This document shows, piece by piece, positions 1 to 9,051 of a stretch of DNA of 64,000 bases. This DNA is from Ga0077530 sp046293075 (lineage in GTDB: Bacteria; Pseudomonadota; Alphaproteobacteria; Rhizobiales; Hyphomicrobiaceae). Numbering within the stretch: position 1 is the first letter of the stretch; the number at the start of each line of letters is the position of its first letter. The translations under genes were made by a program, and so were the position numbers. A model generated the notes under the pieces. It was not told where the DNA came from. It ran no database searches and was given only the letters and a program-made list of their open reading frames with translations. The stretch spans positions 28,070-92,069 of the forward strand of contig JBKBPL010000016.1 in the NCBI GenBank assembly GCA_046293075.1, in the 5' to 3' direction.

Positions 1-293
1 AATTGGTGCAGCGGGCTCTGCAACTCAGGATGGAGGGGCGCGGATCATGCAATTGAACCGCGTTCCCGCCCGGCGGGGTCACTGCCCATAGCCTCCACGC
101 TGCATTCAATGGTCGGTGGCGCGATTTGGTTCCCTGGGCCAGGACCCGCAGCCGCGGCAGCCTGATGACCTTCCGTCGTGCGGCGCCGAAATTTCCGCAT
201 TGCCTGCACCCCGCCGCGCGCTATGAACAGGATCTGCATCAAAAAGGCAGGTCTGGAGCAGGCTCCGGCGAATCTTGGGCGGGGAGGCGGCGC

Positions 294-1940
294 ATGGGCG
301 CGGAAGGCACCTATGACTACATCATCGTTGGTGCGGGGACGGCGGGCTGCCTGCTTGCCAACCGGCTTTCAGCCGATCCAAGCCATCGCGTGCTGCTGCT
401 CGAGGCGGGTGGCAGCGACAATTACCATTGGATCCATATCCCGGTCGGCTATCTCTACCTGATGGGCAATCCGCGCGCCGACTGGGGCTACGCGACGGCA
501 GCGGAGCCGGGGCTCAACGGCCGCTCGCTCAACTATCCGCGCGGGAAGGTGCTCGGCGGCTGCTCATCGATCAATGGCATGATCTACATGCGCGGCCAGG
601 CGCGCGACTATGACGGCTGGCGGCAGATGGGCAATCCCGGGTGGGGCTGGGACGACGTGCTTCCTTTCTTTCGCCGCCACGAGGACCAGTGGGCACTCGA
701 GCCCGAGGCCTTCGATGGCGTGCACGAGCGTGGCGGCGAGTGGCGCGTCGAAAATCCGCGCATCTCATGGGAAATTCTCGACGCCTTCCGAGAAGCCGCC
801 GCACAAGCCGGCATCCCGAAGGTCGATGACTTCAACCGCGGCAATAACGAGGGCTGCGGCTATTTCCACGTCAACCAGCGCGCCGGCGTTCGCTGGAACA
901 CCGCGAAGGGTTTTCTGCGGCCGGCACGGAGCCGCCCCAATCTGACGATCGCGACGCACGCGACGGTGCATCGCCTCGACTTGTCGGGCCGACGTGTTAC
1001 GGGCGTTGCCTTTCATCAGTACGGCGCCATGCGCCAGGCGACCGCGCGCCGCGAGGTCATCATGGCGGCGGGTGCTATCGGAACGCCGCAGATCCTGCAG
1101 CTTTCCGGCATCGGCCCCGGCGCGCTGCTGCAGCAATACGGTATTCCTGTGAACCACGAGCTCAAGGGTGTCGGGGAGAACCTGCAGGATCATCTGCAGA
1201 TCCGCTGCGCCTACAAGGTGCACGGCGTCAAGACGATGAATGAGCGCTACCAGAGCCTCCTCAGCCGGGCGAGCTTCGCGCTCGAGTATGCGCTCTTCCG
1301 GCGAGGACCGATGACGATGGCACCGTCGCAGCTCGGCGCCTTCACCCGCTCCGATCCCTCGCGCGAGACGCCGAACATTCAGTATCACGTGCAGCCCCTC
1401 ACGCTCCCGAAGTTCGGCGAGCCGCTTGACCCGTTTCCGGCCTTCACGGCGAGCGTGTGCAATGTGCGCCCGACGAGCCGCGGGCACGTGCGCATCGTCT
1501 CGCCCGACCCGGGTGTGCATCCCGAGATCCGCCCCAACTACCTCGCGACTGAGGACGACCGCCGCGTGGCCGCCGACAGCGTCCGGGTTACGCGGCGCAT
1601 CGTGTCAATGCCGGCACTCCAGAAGTATCGTCCCGAGGAGTTCCGACCGGGGCCGGATGTCCAGAGCGATGAGGACCTCGCAAGGGCAGCGGGCGAGATC
1701 TCGACCACGATCTTCCATCCGGTCTCGACCTGCCGCATGGGCACCGACGACCTTGCGGTCGTATCGCCGCGGCTCAAGGTGCACGGCCTCGAGGGGCTGC
1801 GCATCGCCGATGCGTCGGTCATGCCGACCATTACATCCGGCAATACCAACGCGCCGACGCTGATGATCGCGGAGAAGGCGGCGGCCATGATCGTGGAAGA
1901 CTGGCGGATGGCGGAAGCACGCGAGCTGCCGGCCGCGTAG
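294..1940 (+). CDS. GMC family FAD-dependent oxidoreductase (choline dehydrogenase-like)
   Basis: A 548-residue flavoprotein of the glucose-methanol-choline family, which oxidises alcohols to aldehydes or ketones using FAD. The dinucleotide-binding motif IIVGAGTAG lies at about residues 10-18. The second family signature (GTPQILQLSGIGP) is mid-protein, and the C-terminal active-site stretch has HPVSTCRMG and SGNTNAPTLM, which carry the catalytic His and Asn. The frame stays open upstream, but the ATG at 294 follows a purine-rich GGGGAGG ribosome site and sits directly before the Rossmann fold, so I start there. It is followed at short distance by a haloacid dehalogenase on the same strand. 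The substrate cannot be told from sequence; choline dehydrogenase itself is possible but not shown. Confidence 0.9.
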   Translation: MGAEGTYDYIIVGAGTAGCLLANRLSADPSHRVLLLEAGGSDNYHWIHIPVGYLYLMGNPRADWGYATAAEPGLNGRSLNYPRGKVLGGCSSINGMIYMRGQARDYDGWRQMGNPGWGWDDVLPFFRRHEDQWALEPEAFDGVHERGGEWRVENPRISWEILDAFREAAAQAGIPKVDDFNRGNNEGCGYFHVNQRAGVRWNTAKGFLRPARSRPNLTIATHATVHRLDLSGRRVTGVAFHQYGAMRQATARREVIMAAGAIGTPQILQLSGIGPGALLQQYGIPVNHELKGVGENLQDHLQIRCAYKVHGVKTMNERYQSLLSRASFALEYALFRRGPMTMAPSQLGAFTRSDPSRETPNIQYHVQPLTLPKFGEPLDPFPAFTASVCNVRPTSRGHVRIVSPDPGVHPEIRPNYLATEDDRRVAADSVRVTRRIVSMPALQKYRPEEFRPGPDVQSDEDLARAAGEISTTIFHPVSTCRMGTDDLAVVSPRLKVHGLEGLRIADASVMPTITSGNTNAPTLMIAEKAAAMIVEDWRMAEARELPAA

Positions 1941-1982
1941 GTGCATCGGCGGCATGGTTCAGTGGATCGAAGGAGCGCAGTC

Positions 1983-2708
1983 ATGGCGGCAAAGGATCAG
2001 GTGAAGGCCCTGCTGTTCGACGTTTTCGGCACGGTCGTCGATTGGCGCGGCAGCACCATTCGCGAGCTGACCGCGTTCGGCAATGGCCGCGGGCTACACC
2101 GCGACTGGGCGCAGTTCGCTGATGACTGGCGCGGCCTCTATCAGCCGTCCATGGAGGAGGTCCGCTCCGGGCGGCGTGCGTTCACGATCCTCGACACGCT
2201 CCATCGCGAGAGCCTTGAGACGCTGCTGGCGCGCTACGACATCAAGGGTCTTGCCGAGCACGAGATCCAGCACCTCGTCACCATCTGGCACCGCCTCGAT
2301 CCCTGGCCGGATGTCGTCGAGGGGCTGACGCGGCTGAAGCGCCTCTACATCATAGGCACGCTCTCGAATGCCAACATCGGGCTCGCCGTGCGCATGGCCA
2401 AGCGCGCCGGCCTCCCGTGGGACGTCATCCTCGGTGCCGAGGTCGCGCGCGCCTATAAGCCGATGCCTGAGGCTTATCTCGGCAGTGCCGCCGCGCTCAA
2501 TCTGGCGCCGCACGAGGTCATGCTCGTGGCGGCACACAACGGCGATCTCGCTGCGGCGGCCAAGGTGGGGCTGCGCACGGCCTTCGTTGTGCGGCCGAGC
2601 GAGTATGGTCCAAAGAAAGCTGCCGACGTGGCGACCGATCACGCGTGGGACGTGACGACCGACAGCTTCATCGGCGTCGCCGACGCCATGGGCTGCCCGC
2701 GGAGCTGA
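1983..2708 (+). CDS. Haloacid dehalogenase, type II (HAD superfamily)
   Basis: A 241-residue HAD hydrolase of the L-2-haloacid dehalogenase branch, expected to replace the halogen of short 2-haloacids through an aspartyl ester. The nucleophile motif LFDVFGTVVDW (Asp13) is at the N-terminus, TLSNAN supplies the Ser/Asn of motif II, and the Lys of motif III is in ARAYKPMPEAY. The C-terminal MLVAAHNGDLAAA block is typical of type II dehalogenases. The ATG at 1983 follows AAGGAGCGC and is preferred to in-frame starts further upstream. It lies 42 bp after a GMC oxidoreductase and is probably co-transcribed. True dehalogenation is a family inference; some relatives act on other substrates. Confidence 0.85.
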   Translation: MAAKDQVKALLFDVFGTVVDWRGSTIRELTAFGNGRGLHRDWAQFADDWRGLYQPSMEEVRSGRRAFTILDTLHRESLETLLARYDIKGLAEHEIQHLVTIWHRLDPWPDVVEGLTRLKRLYIIGTLSNANIGLAVRMAKRAGLPWDVILGAEVARAYKPMPEAYLGSAAALNLAPHEVMLVAAHNGDLAAAAKVGLRTAFVVRPSEYGPKKAADVATDHAWDVTTDSFIGVADAMGCPRS

Positions 2709-2741
2709 TCTGGCTCTCTCCCGTGCGTAGCGCGTGAGCCG

Positions 2742-4454
2742 CTACGCCGCGAGGATCGCGTCCGAGATCTTCTCCGCTGTCATGAGCACGGGGAAGTTCG
2801 TGTTCGCGCTCGGCACCAAGGGGAAGATCGAGGCATCGACGACGCGCAGGCCGCCGATGCCGCCGCGGACGCGGCCCTGGTTGTCGGTCACCGCCATCGG
2901 ATCGCCATCTGCGCCCATACGGCACGAGCATGAGGCGTGCCATACGCCGATGGTGGCCTTGCGCACGAAGGCCTCGAGAGCTTCATCGTCCCGCATGACC
3001 TGATCGAACTTGAAGCCTTCGACGATGACGTTGTCGAACAGATAGTTGCGAATGAACTGCGGCCCATCCATGAGGAGACCCGCAATCCCTGTGATGATCT
3101 TGTTCTTGGTGCAGACGACGCCGAGCGCCCGCACGCGGTCCGAGTAGGCGGCCGGGAACGGATTGGACGTGATTTTCCGCATTTCCGGATGCTCGTAGAT
3201 GCGGCCCATACGCTTGAAGCCGTCCATCAGCCGCTCGAGGTCGCGCCGGTCCGAGAGCAGGTTGAACTCGACGAGCGGCTCCTCGCGCCAATCGCGGCTG
3301 GCGAGCTTCACCTCGCCACGCTCCGAGCAGGTCCGATTGACCCAGACCAGCATGGAAGCAATGCGCTTGCCGACTTCGTGCCACGCCGACTTCGACACGA
3401 CGCTGACGAACATGTCGCCCGGGGGCACGCCGCCGATGCCCGACGAGTAGCGCAGACCCAATGTCATGTGCCGCCGCGTGAAACTGTTCATGCGGCCTTC
3501 GGGGCGCAGGTAGGCCGAGACCGAGATGGCGGGGTGGTCCGTCAGGCGCTGACCGACGCCTGCAAGCGCGGCCCGCACCTCGATGCCGAGGTCCTTCAGG
3601 TGCCCGACGGGTCCGATGCCTGCGCGCAGGAGATGTGCCGGCGAGTGGATCGCGCCGCTGCACAGGATCACTTCATTGGAGCGGAACTCCTCTGCCCGTC
3701 CCTTGACCTGGGCGCGCACGCCGATGCAGCGCGTGCCGTCGAAAAGGAGCTCGCTCACCTCCGTGCTGGTCGAGATGGTGAGGTTCTTTCTAAGCCGCGT
3801 GGCCGGGTCCAGGTACCCGATCGCCGCCGAGACGCGTCGTTCATAGGCGTTCGAGTGAGTGAGCGGCAAATAGCCGTCACGGAACTCTCCGTTCTGGTCC
3901 TCGACGTAGCTCCAGCCGTGGGCCTCGAAGGCCTTGGCTGCGGCTTTGGCATGCTCCGTCCACTGGTCAGGGAATATGCGGCGGACGGGGATGCGGCCCT
4001 CCTTGCCATGGTAGGGGCCGTCAAAATCCATGTCGCGCTCGACCTTGCGGAAATAGGGGAGCACGTCCTCCCAGCTCCAGCCGCGCGCGCCCCGCGCCTC
4101 CCACTCGGCGTAGTCGGTCGGCGCACCGCGGTTGGCGAGCTGGCCGTTGATCGACGAGCCGCCGCCGAGTACGCGTGCCTGCTCGTACTTGCGCAGGGGC
4201 GGCGGCGCTTCGTGCGGGTTGTTGTGTGAGACGACCTCGGTGCGCACGCGCAGCTTCGTCCAGTGGAAGCGCGGGTCGAAGTAGGCTGTGCCTGGATAGC
4301 TGTCGAGGATCTCGGGCGGCACCGCGCCGTGGGGCGTGTCGGGGCCGGCTTCGAGCAGCAGAACCTTGTTCGAGCTTTTCGCGGAAAGCCGATTGGCGAG
4401 CACTGAGCCCCCCGAGCCGCCGCCGACGATAATGAAGTCATAGATCATGGACAT
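2742..4454 (-). CDS. GMC family FAD-dependent oxidoreductase
   Basis: A 570-residue second GMC flavoprotein, clearly different from the one at 294-1940. It shows FIIVGGGSGGSVLANRL at the N-terminus, the signature GAIHSPAHLLRAGIGP, and the C-terminal HASCSCRMG plus SANTNFPVLM carrying the catalytic His and Asn. I start at ATG 4454 (MSMIYDF); an ATG two codons later is equally possible, and the open frame upstream of it looks non-coding. It converges on the dehalogenase gene and is divergent from the GST gene with a 150-bp gap. Substrate unknown: the family covers choline, long-chain alcohols, sugars and aryl alcohols. Confidence 0.88.
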   Translation of the reverse strand: MSMIYDFIIVGGGSGGSVLANRLSAKSSNKVLLLEAGPDTPHGAVPPEILDSYPGTAYFDPRFHWTKLRVRTEVVSHNNPHEAPPPLRKYEQARVLGGGSSINGQLANRGAPTDYAEWEARGARGWSWEDVLPYFRKVERDMDFDGPYHGKEGRIPVRRIFPDQWTEHAKAAAKAFEAHGWSYVEDQNGEFRDGYLPLTHSNAYERRVSAAIGYLDPATRLRKNLTISTSTEVSELLFDGTRCIGVRAQVKGRAEEFRSNEVILCSGAIHSPAHLLRAGIGPVGHLKDLGIEVRAALAGVGQRLTDHPAISVSAYLRPEGRMNSFTRRHMTLGLRYSSGIGGVPPGDMFVSVVSKSAWHEVGKRIASMLVWVNRTCSERGEVKLASRDWREEPLVEFNLLSDRRDLERLMDGFKRMGRIYEHPEMRKITSNPFPAAYSDRVRALGVVCTKNKIITGIAGLLMDGPQFIRNYLFDNVIVEGFKFDQVMRDDEALEAFVRKATIGVWHASCSCRMGADGDPMAVTDNQGRVRGGIGGLRVVDASIFPLVPSANTNFPVLMTAEKISDAILAA

Positions 4455-4608
4455 TTCGTACCGATCGCGTTCGCGGAGCTTCCGGAGCGCTCCTTCCGTT
4501 CTCGATAGCAGGCGGGCCGGCCGGCACAAAGGCCCGGCCGCGCAGTCAGCCGATTGGCGGATGCATGGCGGGGGGCTATGGTCCTGGCGGTCGGTGTAGG
4601 GGACCCCC

Positions 4609-5238
4609 ATGCTCAAGATCTACGGTCGCGCCAACTCAATCAATGTCCGCAAGGTCCTTTGGCTCTGCGAGGAAATCGGCCTTCCCTATGCGCGCGAGGA
4701 CTGGGGACGTGGCTTTCGGCCGACCGGCGATCCCGAGTTCCAGCGCCTCAGCCGCTTCTCCGTGGTGCCGGTCATCGATGACGACGGGTTCATACTGAGG
4801 GAGAGCAACGCCATCATCCGCTATCTCGCGGCGAGGCATGGCCGCCATGACCTCTATCCGGCGGAGGTGCGGGCCCGAGCCACGATCGACGCGTGGATGG
4901 ACTGGGCCGCGAGCGATGCCTATGCGGGCCTGAGGCCGGTCTTCCTCGGCCTGCACGTCAAGGCGCCGGAGTTTGCCGGCAAGTCCGAGATGATCGCGTG
5001 GGGGATGGGGCAATGGACGCGGCAGATGCAACTTCTCGACGCCGAACTTGCGGCATCCGAGGCGCCCTACATTTGCGGGGAGGCGTTCAGGCTGGCAGAC
5101 ATTCCGGTCGGCCTCGTCGTGAACCGGTGGTTCGGGCTCGACTTCGACAAGCCAGAGCTGCCGGCGGTGGCGCGGTACTACGAGCGCTTGAGCGAGCGCC
5201 CTGCATTTCGCCTGCACGGGCGCAATGGCGTACCTTGA
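4609..5238 (+). CDS. Glutathione S-transferase family protein
   Basis: A 209-residue protein with the N-terminal thioredoxin-like GST fold. A Ser near residue 10 in GRANSINVRKVLW is the probable catalytic residue. The cis-Pro motif SVVPVIDDDG and the glutathione-binding RESNAIIRYLA follow. The C-terminal helical domain has the GEAFRLADIPVG motif with its N-capping Asp. The length is normal for bacterial theta/beta-like GSTs. It is expected to be cytosolic and to conjugate or reduce electrophiles using glutathione; the substrate is not evident. It is divergent from the second GMC oxidoreductase. Confidence 0.85.
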   Translation: MLKIYGRANSINVRKVLWLCEEIGLPYAREDWGRGFRPTGDPEFQRLSRFSVVPVIDDDGFILRESNAIIRYLAARHGRHDLYPAEVRARATIDAWMDWAASDAYAGLRPVFLGLHVKAPEFAGKSEMIAWGMGQWTRQMQLLDAELAASEAPYICGEAFRLADIPVGLVVNRWFGLDFDKPELPAVARYYERLSERPAFRLHGRNGVP

Positions 5239-5256
5239 GCGGACTTGAGGCCGCTC

Positions 5257-5526
5257 TCAGTGCAGCGCGAGCCACTCGCGAGCCCGGCGCTGGGCAAGGC
5301 CGATCTCGGCCCGGCTCATCTCGCTCGCAAGTTCGCTGCGGTAGCGCTTGGCTTCGCTGTTGCCGCGCAGCGCTGCCAGGTTGAACCACTTGTGCGCCTC
5401 GACGAGGTCGATCTCCACATCCCGGCCGGTGCAATACGCAAGCCCGAGCTCGAAGAGGGCATCTGCGCCGCCGCCCTGTGCTGCGAGCGCCGGCATCTCC
5501 TGGAAGGTGACGTCAAATCGGGCCAT
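5257..5526 (-). CDS. Small Sel1-like repeat protein
   Basis: An 89-residue protein containing one recognisable Sel1-like helix pair (ALFELGLAYCTGRDVEID then AHKWFNLAALRGNSEAKRY). I place the start at ATG 5526 (MARFDVTFQEM), because the upstream in-frame extension lacks conserved character. Single-repeat proteins of this kind occur widely in Hyphomicrobiales, where they are annotated only as Sel1 family; such repeats usually mediate protein contacts. There is no signal peptide or membrane segment. It converges on the GST gene. The specific role is unknown. Confidence 0.75.
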   Translation of the reverse strand: MARFDVTFQEMPALAAQGGGADALFELGLAYCTGRDVEIDLVEAHKWFNLAALRGNSEAKRYRSELASEMSRAEIGLAQRRAREWLALH

Positions 5527-5887
5527 GGCGAACGAACTCCCATACCGACAACAAGTCGCCGAATGCTGCCACGCCGCGATCAGGGCGGGCATAAGCGCAC
5601 GATGTCCGCGCTCTGGCTGAGAAGGCGTAAATTCGATGCGCTTTTGACTAAATGACTTCAGACCGGGTTTCTTGGCAGTTCCCTAAGGAACGCCCACCAT
5701 GGGGATTTCCGCCCGATTTCGGCACAACGCGACAGCCGGCAGCAGGAAGGTTGTTGGCAGGGCGCTAACCATGACCGTGGAAAGTCTTTATTAGGGTGGC
5801 CTCGGCGGCGCGGGCGACCTGCGCCAGTCGTGCACTTGAGGCGGCCTGCCGGGCCATGTATTGCTCGCGCGGGCAAGCAATGGGGTC
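5527..5887. other. Intergenic region between Sel1-like and NDUFA9-like genes
   Basis: About 360 bases between divergent genes with no convincing coding frame. It presumably holds both promoters. It is less GC-rich around 5600-5800 than the flanking genes. I recognise no riboswitch or repeat here. Confidence 0.5.
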
Positions 5888-6871
5888 ATGGGCATGGTGA
5901 AAAGGGAGGAAGGGCAGCTCATCGCGGTCGTGGGCGGCTCGGGCTTCGTCGGCCGGCATACGGTCAGGGCCCTGGCGCGGCGCGGCTTCCGGGTTCGGGC
6001 GGTTGTGCGCCGGCCGGACCTCGCGGGCCACCTCCAGCCCATGGGCAGTGTCGGCCAGATCCACGCAGTGCAAGGCAATATCCGCTTTCCGGACTCGATT
6101 GCGCGTGCGCTCGAGGGGACCGATGGCGTGGTCAATCTGGTTGGCGTTCTGGCCAAGACCGGGGCCCAGACATTCGAAGCAATCCACGTTTCTGGCGCGC
6201 GCACCGTGGCCCGGGCGGCCCGCGAAGCCGGCGCCCGCCGCCTCGTGCATGTCTCTGCGATCGGCGCCAGCCCGACCTCGGCCGGACACTACGGGCGCAC
6301 CAAGGCCCGAGGTGAGGCCGCCGTCCTCGAAGCCTTTCCCGAGGCCATCATCCTGCGCCCCTCGCTGATCTTTGGCCCCGAAGATAGCCTCTTCAATCGC
6401 TTTGCGGCCATGGCGCGGACGTCTCCCGTCCTGCCGCTGGTCGGCGGCCGCACGCGCTTCCAGCCCGTTTATGTCGGCGATGTCGCGACGGCGATTGCCA
6501 ATATCTGCGAAGGGGCGGGGAAGCCCGGCACGGTCTACGAGCTTGGCGGCCCTGAGGTGCTCACCTTCCGCGCCCTCCTCGACCGCGTGCAGATGCACGC
6601 CGGCCGGTCGCGCCCCTATCTGCCGCTGCCCTTCTGGCTCGCCAAGCTCCTGGCGGCGCTCACCGCACCGCTGCCGAACGCACTGCGCCCGCTGACCGTC
6701 GACCAGGTGCGGATGCTCCAGACGGACAACGTCGTCAGCGAGGCAGCCCGCGAGGAGGGGCGCACGCTCCAGGGCCTTGGCGTCCACGAGCTGCACGCGA
6801 TCGACACCATCGTACCGACGTACCTCGAGGCCTACCGCCCCAGGGGCCAGTACTCGCACTACCGCGGATAA
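5888..6871 (+). CDS. NDUFA9-like NAD(P)-dependent epimerase (complex I 39-kDa-subunit-like SDR)
   Basis: A 327-residue atypical short-chain dehydrogenase related to mitochondrial NDUFA9 and to NmrA/epimerase proteins. The Rossmann glycine motif VVGGSGFVG is near residues 14-22. NLVGVLAKTG, HVSAIGA and the LRPSLIFGPED segment are typical of the NDUFA9-like branch; the Tyr-x3-Lys equivalent is in GHYGRTKARGE. Members bind NADPH, and in mitochondria they associate with complex I; the bacterial role is unsettled. I prefer ATG 5888 to an upstream TTG. It heads a same-strand run with yggT, a DUF167 gene and folD. Confidence 0.82.
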   Translation: MGMVKREEGQLIAVVGGSGFVGRHTVRALARRGFRVRAVVRRPDLAGHLQPMGSVGQIHAVQGNIRFPDSIARALEGTDGVVNLVGVLAKTGAQTFEAIHVSGARTVARAAREAGARRLVHVSAIGASPTSAGHYGRTKARGEAAVLEAFPEAIILRPSLIFGPEDSLFNRFAAMARTSPVLPLVGGRTRFQPVYVGDVATAIANICEGAGKPGTVYELGGPEVLTFRALLDRVQMHAGRSRPYLPLPFWLAKLLAALTAPLPNALRPLTVDQVRMLQTDNVVSEAAREEGRTLQGLGVHELHAIDTIVPTYLEAYRPRGQYSHYRG

Positions 6872-6953
6872 GACCCCCGCCAGCACGGCACCTTGTCGCC
6901 CGGCCCCCACCCGGCTAGATGTGGCGGCTGGCTTCTCAGAGGGACAGGCCCCT

Positions 6954-7247
6954 ATGGCTCTTCGACTGCTGGCTTTTGTCGATTATCTGATCGCGCTTTA
7001 CGTTTGGGTGGTGATCGCGGGCGTCGTGCTGAGCTGGCTCATGGCCTTCAATGTCGTGAACGCGTACAACCCGTTCGTTCGCTCGCTATGGACTGCGCTT
7101 AATGCCGTGACCGAGCCACTCCTGCGGCCCATCCGCCGCGTCCTCCCTGATCTCGGTGGCATCGACATCTCGCCCGTCATCCTGCTGCTCGGATGTTACT
7201 TCGTGCGGAGCGTCATCCTGCCGAGCCTGGCCGACCTAGTGAGATGA
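6954..7247 (+). CDS. YggT family membrane protein
   Basis: A 97-residue integral membrane protein with two hydrophobic segments (about residues 5-30 and 70-92). Between them is the YggT signature, including NPFVRSLWTALNAVTEPLLR and PIRRVLPDLGGIDISP. The start at ATG 6954 follows AGAGGGACAGG. The last bases overlap the next gene's ATG in an ATGA arrangement, so the two are translationally coupled. YggT proteins are linked by context to cell division and osmotic stress, but their biochemical role is not firmly known. Confidence 0.9.
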   Translation: MALRLLAFVDYLIALYVWVVIAGVVLSWLMAFNVVNAYNPFVRSLWTALNAVTEPLLRPIRRVLPDLGGIDISPVILLLGCYFVRSVILPSLADLVR

Positions 7248-7573
7248 CGGCCGCCGCCACCCTTCCATGGTCGCGCACGGCAGAAGGGGTGATCTTGCGG
7301 GTGCGCGTGACGCCCAAGTCCTCCAAGGATGTCGTCGAGGGGCTTGAGGCAACGACGCAAGGCCCGGCACTGAAAGTGCGCGTCCGTGCCGTGCCGGACA
7401 AAGGGGCGGCCAACGTGGCGGTTGCCGAGACGGTCGCGCGCTGGCTGGGCGTTCCTAAGAGCACGGTTACGCTTATCAGCGGGAGCACTGCGCGGGTGAA
7501 GAGCCTGGCGATTGCCGGAGACGGCGCCGAGCTGGCAGCGCAACTCGCGCGCCGGTTGGGCGCGCACGAGTGA
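7244..7573 (+). CDS. DUF167 (YggU-like) family protein
   Basis: A 109-residue protein of the DUF167/YggU family, recognised by ILRVRVTPKSSKD near the N-terminus and the conserved core VRAVPDKGAANVAV. The glycine-rich VTLISGSTARVKSL stretch is also typical. The start ATG overlaps the yggT stop. YggT next to YggU is a common bacterial arrangement. Structures are known for the family but no activity is established. Confidence 0.9.
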   Translation: MTAAATLPWSRTAEGVILRVRVTPKSSKDVVEGLEATTQGPALKVRVRAVPDKGAANVAVAETVARWLGVPKSTVTLISGSTARVKSLAIAGDGAELAAQLARRLGAHE

Positions 7574-7591
7574 GGAAATCAAGGGGGTGCG

Positions 7592-8476
7592 ATGTCAGCA
7601 GCACTGATCATCGACGGCAAGGCCCTTGCGGTGGGCCTGCGGGCCGATGTTGCCGGCGTCGTCGAGCGCCTCAGGCGCGATCATGGCATAACGCCCGGCC
7701 TTGCGGTGGTCCTGGTTGGCAATGACCCGGCGAGCGAGGTCTATGTGCGCAACAAGGAGCGCCAGACGCGCGACGCCGGCATGGTCTCGATCGGGGTCAA
7801 GGTGCCCGCGACGACCAGCGAGAACGCCCTCCTTGCGATCATCGACGAGCTCAACCGTCGCGCAGATGTGGATGGCATCCTCGTTCAGCTTCCGCTGCCT
7901 CAGCATATCGATGCCGGCCGCATCATCGAGGCGATTGATCCCGCCAAGGACGTCGATGGCTTCCATCCGCTCAACGTGGGGCGCCTTGCGACGGGCCAGC
8001 CTGCACTCGTGCCGTGCACGCCGCTCGGCTGCACCATGCTGGCCAAGTCCGTGCAACCAGACCTTACAGGGCTCGATGCGGTGGTGATCGGTCGTTCGAA
8101 CATCGTGGGCAAGCCGGCCGCCCGGCTCCTGCTGGCCGAAAACTGTACGGTGACGATTGCCCATTCGAAGAGCCGCGCCCTGCCCGAGATCGCACGCCGT
8201 GCCGACCTGTTGATCGCCGCCATTGGCCGGCCCGAGCTGATCCGCGGCGACTGGATCAAGCCCGGTGCAATCGTGATCGACGTCGGCATCAATCGCGTGC
8301 CGGGGGAAGGCGGCAGGCACCGGCTGGTCGGCGATGTCCATTTTGAGGAGGCCCGCCGCGTGGCCGGGGCGATCACGCCGGTGCCCGGCGGCGTCGGACC
8401 GATGACCATTGCGTGCCTCCTGCGCAACACGGTCGCTGCCGCCGCCGCGCGGCGCGGGATGGCGCCGCCGCTTTGA
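7592..8476 (+). CDS. folD: Bifunctional methylenetetrahydrofolate dehydrogenase / cyclohydrolase
   Basis: A 294-residue FolD, full length. It interconverts 5,10-methylene-, methenyl- and 10-formyl-tetrahydrofolate using NADP in the cytosol. The catalytic Tyr/Lys region is SEVYVRNKER. The PLPQHIDAGRIIEAIDPAKD signature and the NADP-binding VIGRSNIVGKPAARLL follow, and the C-terminal VTPVPGGVGPMT-type motif is present as ITPVPGGVGPMT. The start at ATG 7592 is preceded by AAGGGGGTGCG. It is the last clear member of the NDUFA9-like/yggT/DUF167 run, 18 bp after DUF167. Confidence 0.97.
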   Translation: MSAALIIDGKALAVGLRADVAGVVERLRRDHGITPGLAVVLVGNDPASEVYVRNKERQTRDAGMVSIGVKVPATTSENALLAIIDELNRRADVDGILVQLPLPQHIDAGRIIEAIDPAKDVDGFHPLNVGRLATGQPALVPCTPLGCTMLAKSVQPDLTGLDAVVIGRSNIVGKPAARLLLAENCTVTIAHSKSRALPEIARRADLLIAAIGRPELIRGDWIKPGAIVIDVGINRVPGEGGRHRLVGDVHFEEARRVAGAITPVPGGVGPMTIACLLRNTVAAAAARRGMAPPL

Positions 8477-8493
8477 TGGCAGATTGACGCCGC

Positions 8494-8881
8494 GTGGTTA
8501 TGAGCCGCGAGATCGTGAGCACGCGGCGCGCTTCTCTGATGCCGTGCTTGCAACCCTTGGCTGTCGCCGAATCATGGAGCACGGCGGACGCCGTCGCCTG
8601 TGGCCGCGCGTATCCCGAGTTCTGGGTCCGGCTTCTGATCGACGGCAAGCCAGCACGCGTGCGCCGTGGCACGCATTTCGGTTACCTGGCGGGCTTTGAG
8701 GCCGGGGTCGAAGCCCTTCATGGCGTAGCCGCCGGCCGGCGCAGCGGACGACGGCAAGCCCGGTCCGCGGGCCGCATACGGAGCACCGTACTACGGCTGT
8801 TTTCTGCGCGATCTCGCCAGCCACGAGATCGCGGCGGCCTTCCGGGATCCCGACATGGCGCGGAAGCTCGCCATGGCCTAG
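8494..8881 (+). pseudogene. Small unrecognised gene, apparently frameshifted
   Basis: Two adjacent reading frames each look coding by their high GC in third positions, yet neither is complete. Frame 1 from GTG 8494 (or ATG 8500) runs well to about 8740, including EFWVRLLIDGKPARV and FGYLAGFEAGVEALH. Beyond that it turns arginine-rich and non-protein-like. From there the next frame (open after a stop at 8726-8728) reads AAYGAPYYGCFLRDLASHE and ends AFRDPDMARKLAMA at TAG 8879-8881. Joining them would give a protein of about 128 residues. I recognise no family. A sequencing error is as possible as a real frameshift. Confidence 0.4.
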
Positions 8882-9051
8882 ATTGACCGGGATGCGGGTC
8901 TCGGCCGCGCCGCGCGCATTGTCCGTGGTTCATTGCGGTGTCCGCAAGTTGACGCAATCGCGTGGGATATGGGGCGGGTTTTAGAGCAGTGACTTACCGC
9001 GCAAGCGCCGGCTGTGGCGGTTGGCGCTTTGCTGCGGGCGGGGCAACGATC

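Noticed and set aside
45..242. A 65-codon minus-strand frame at the left edge
   Set aside because: Its composition is low-complexity, it has no ribosome site, and no recognisable motif is present; the first 293 bases have no convincing gene.
2937..4229. A 430-codon plus-strand frame
   Set aside because: It lies antisense to the second GMC oxidoreductase, whose motifs are perfect; long shadow frames are expected in high-GC DNA.
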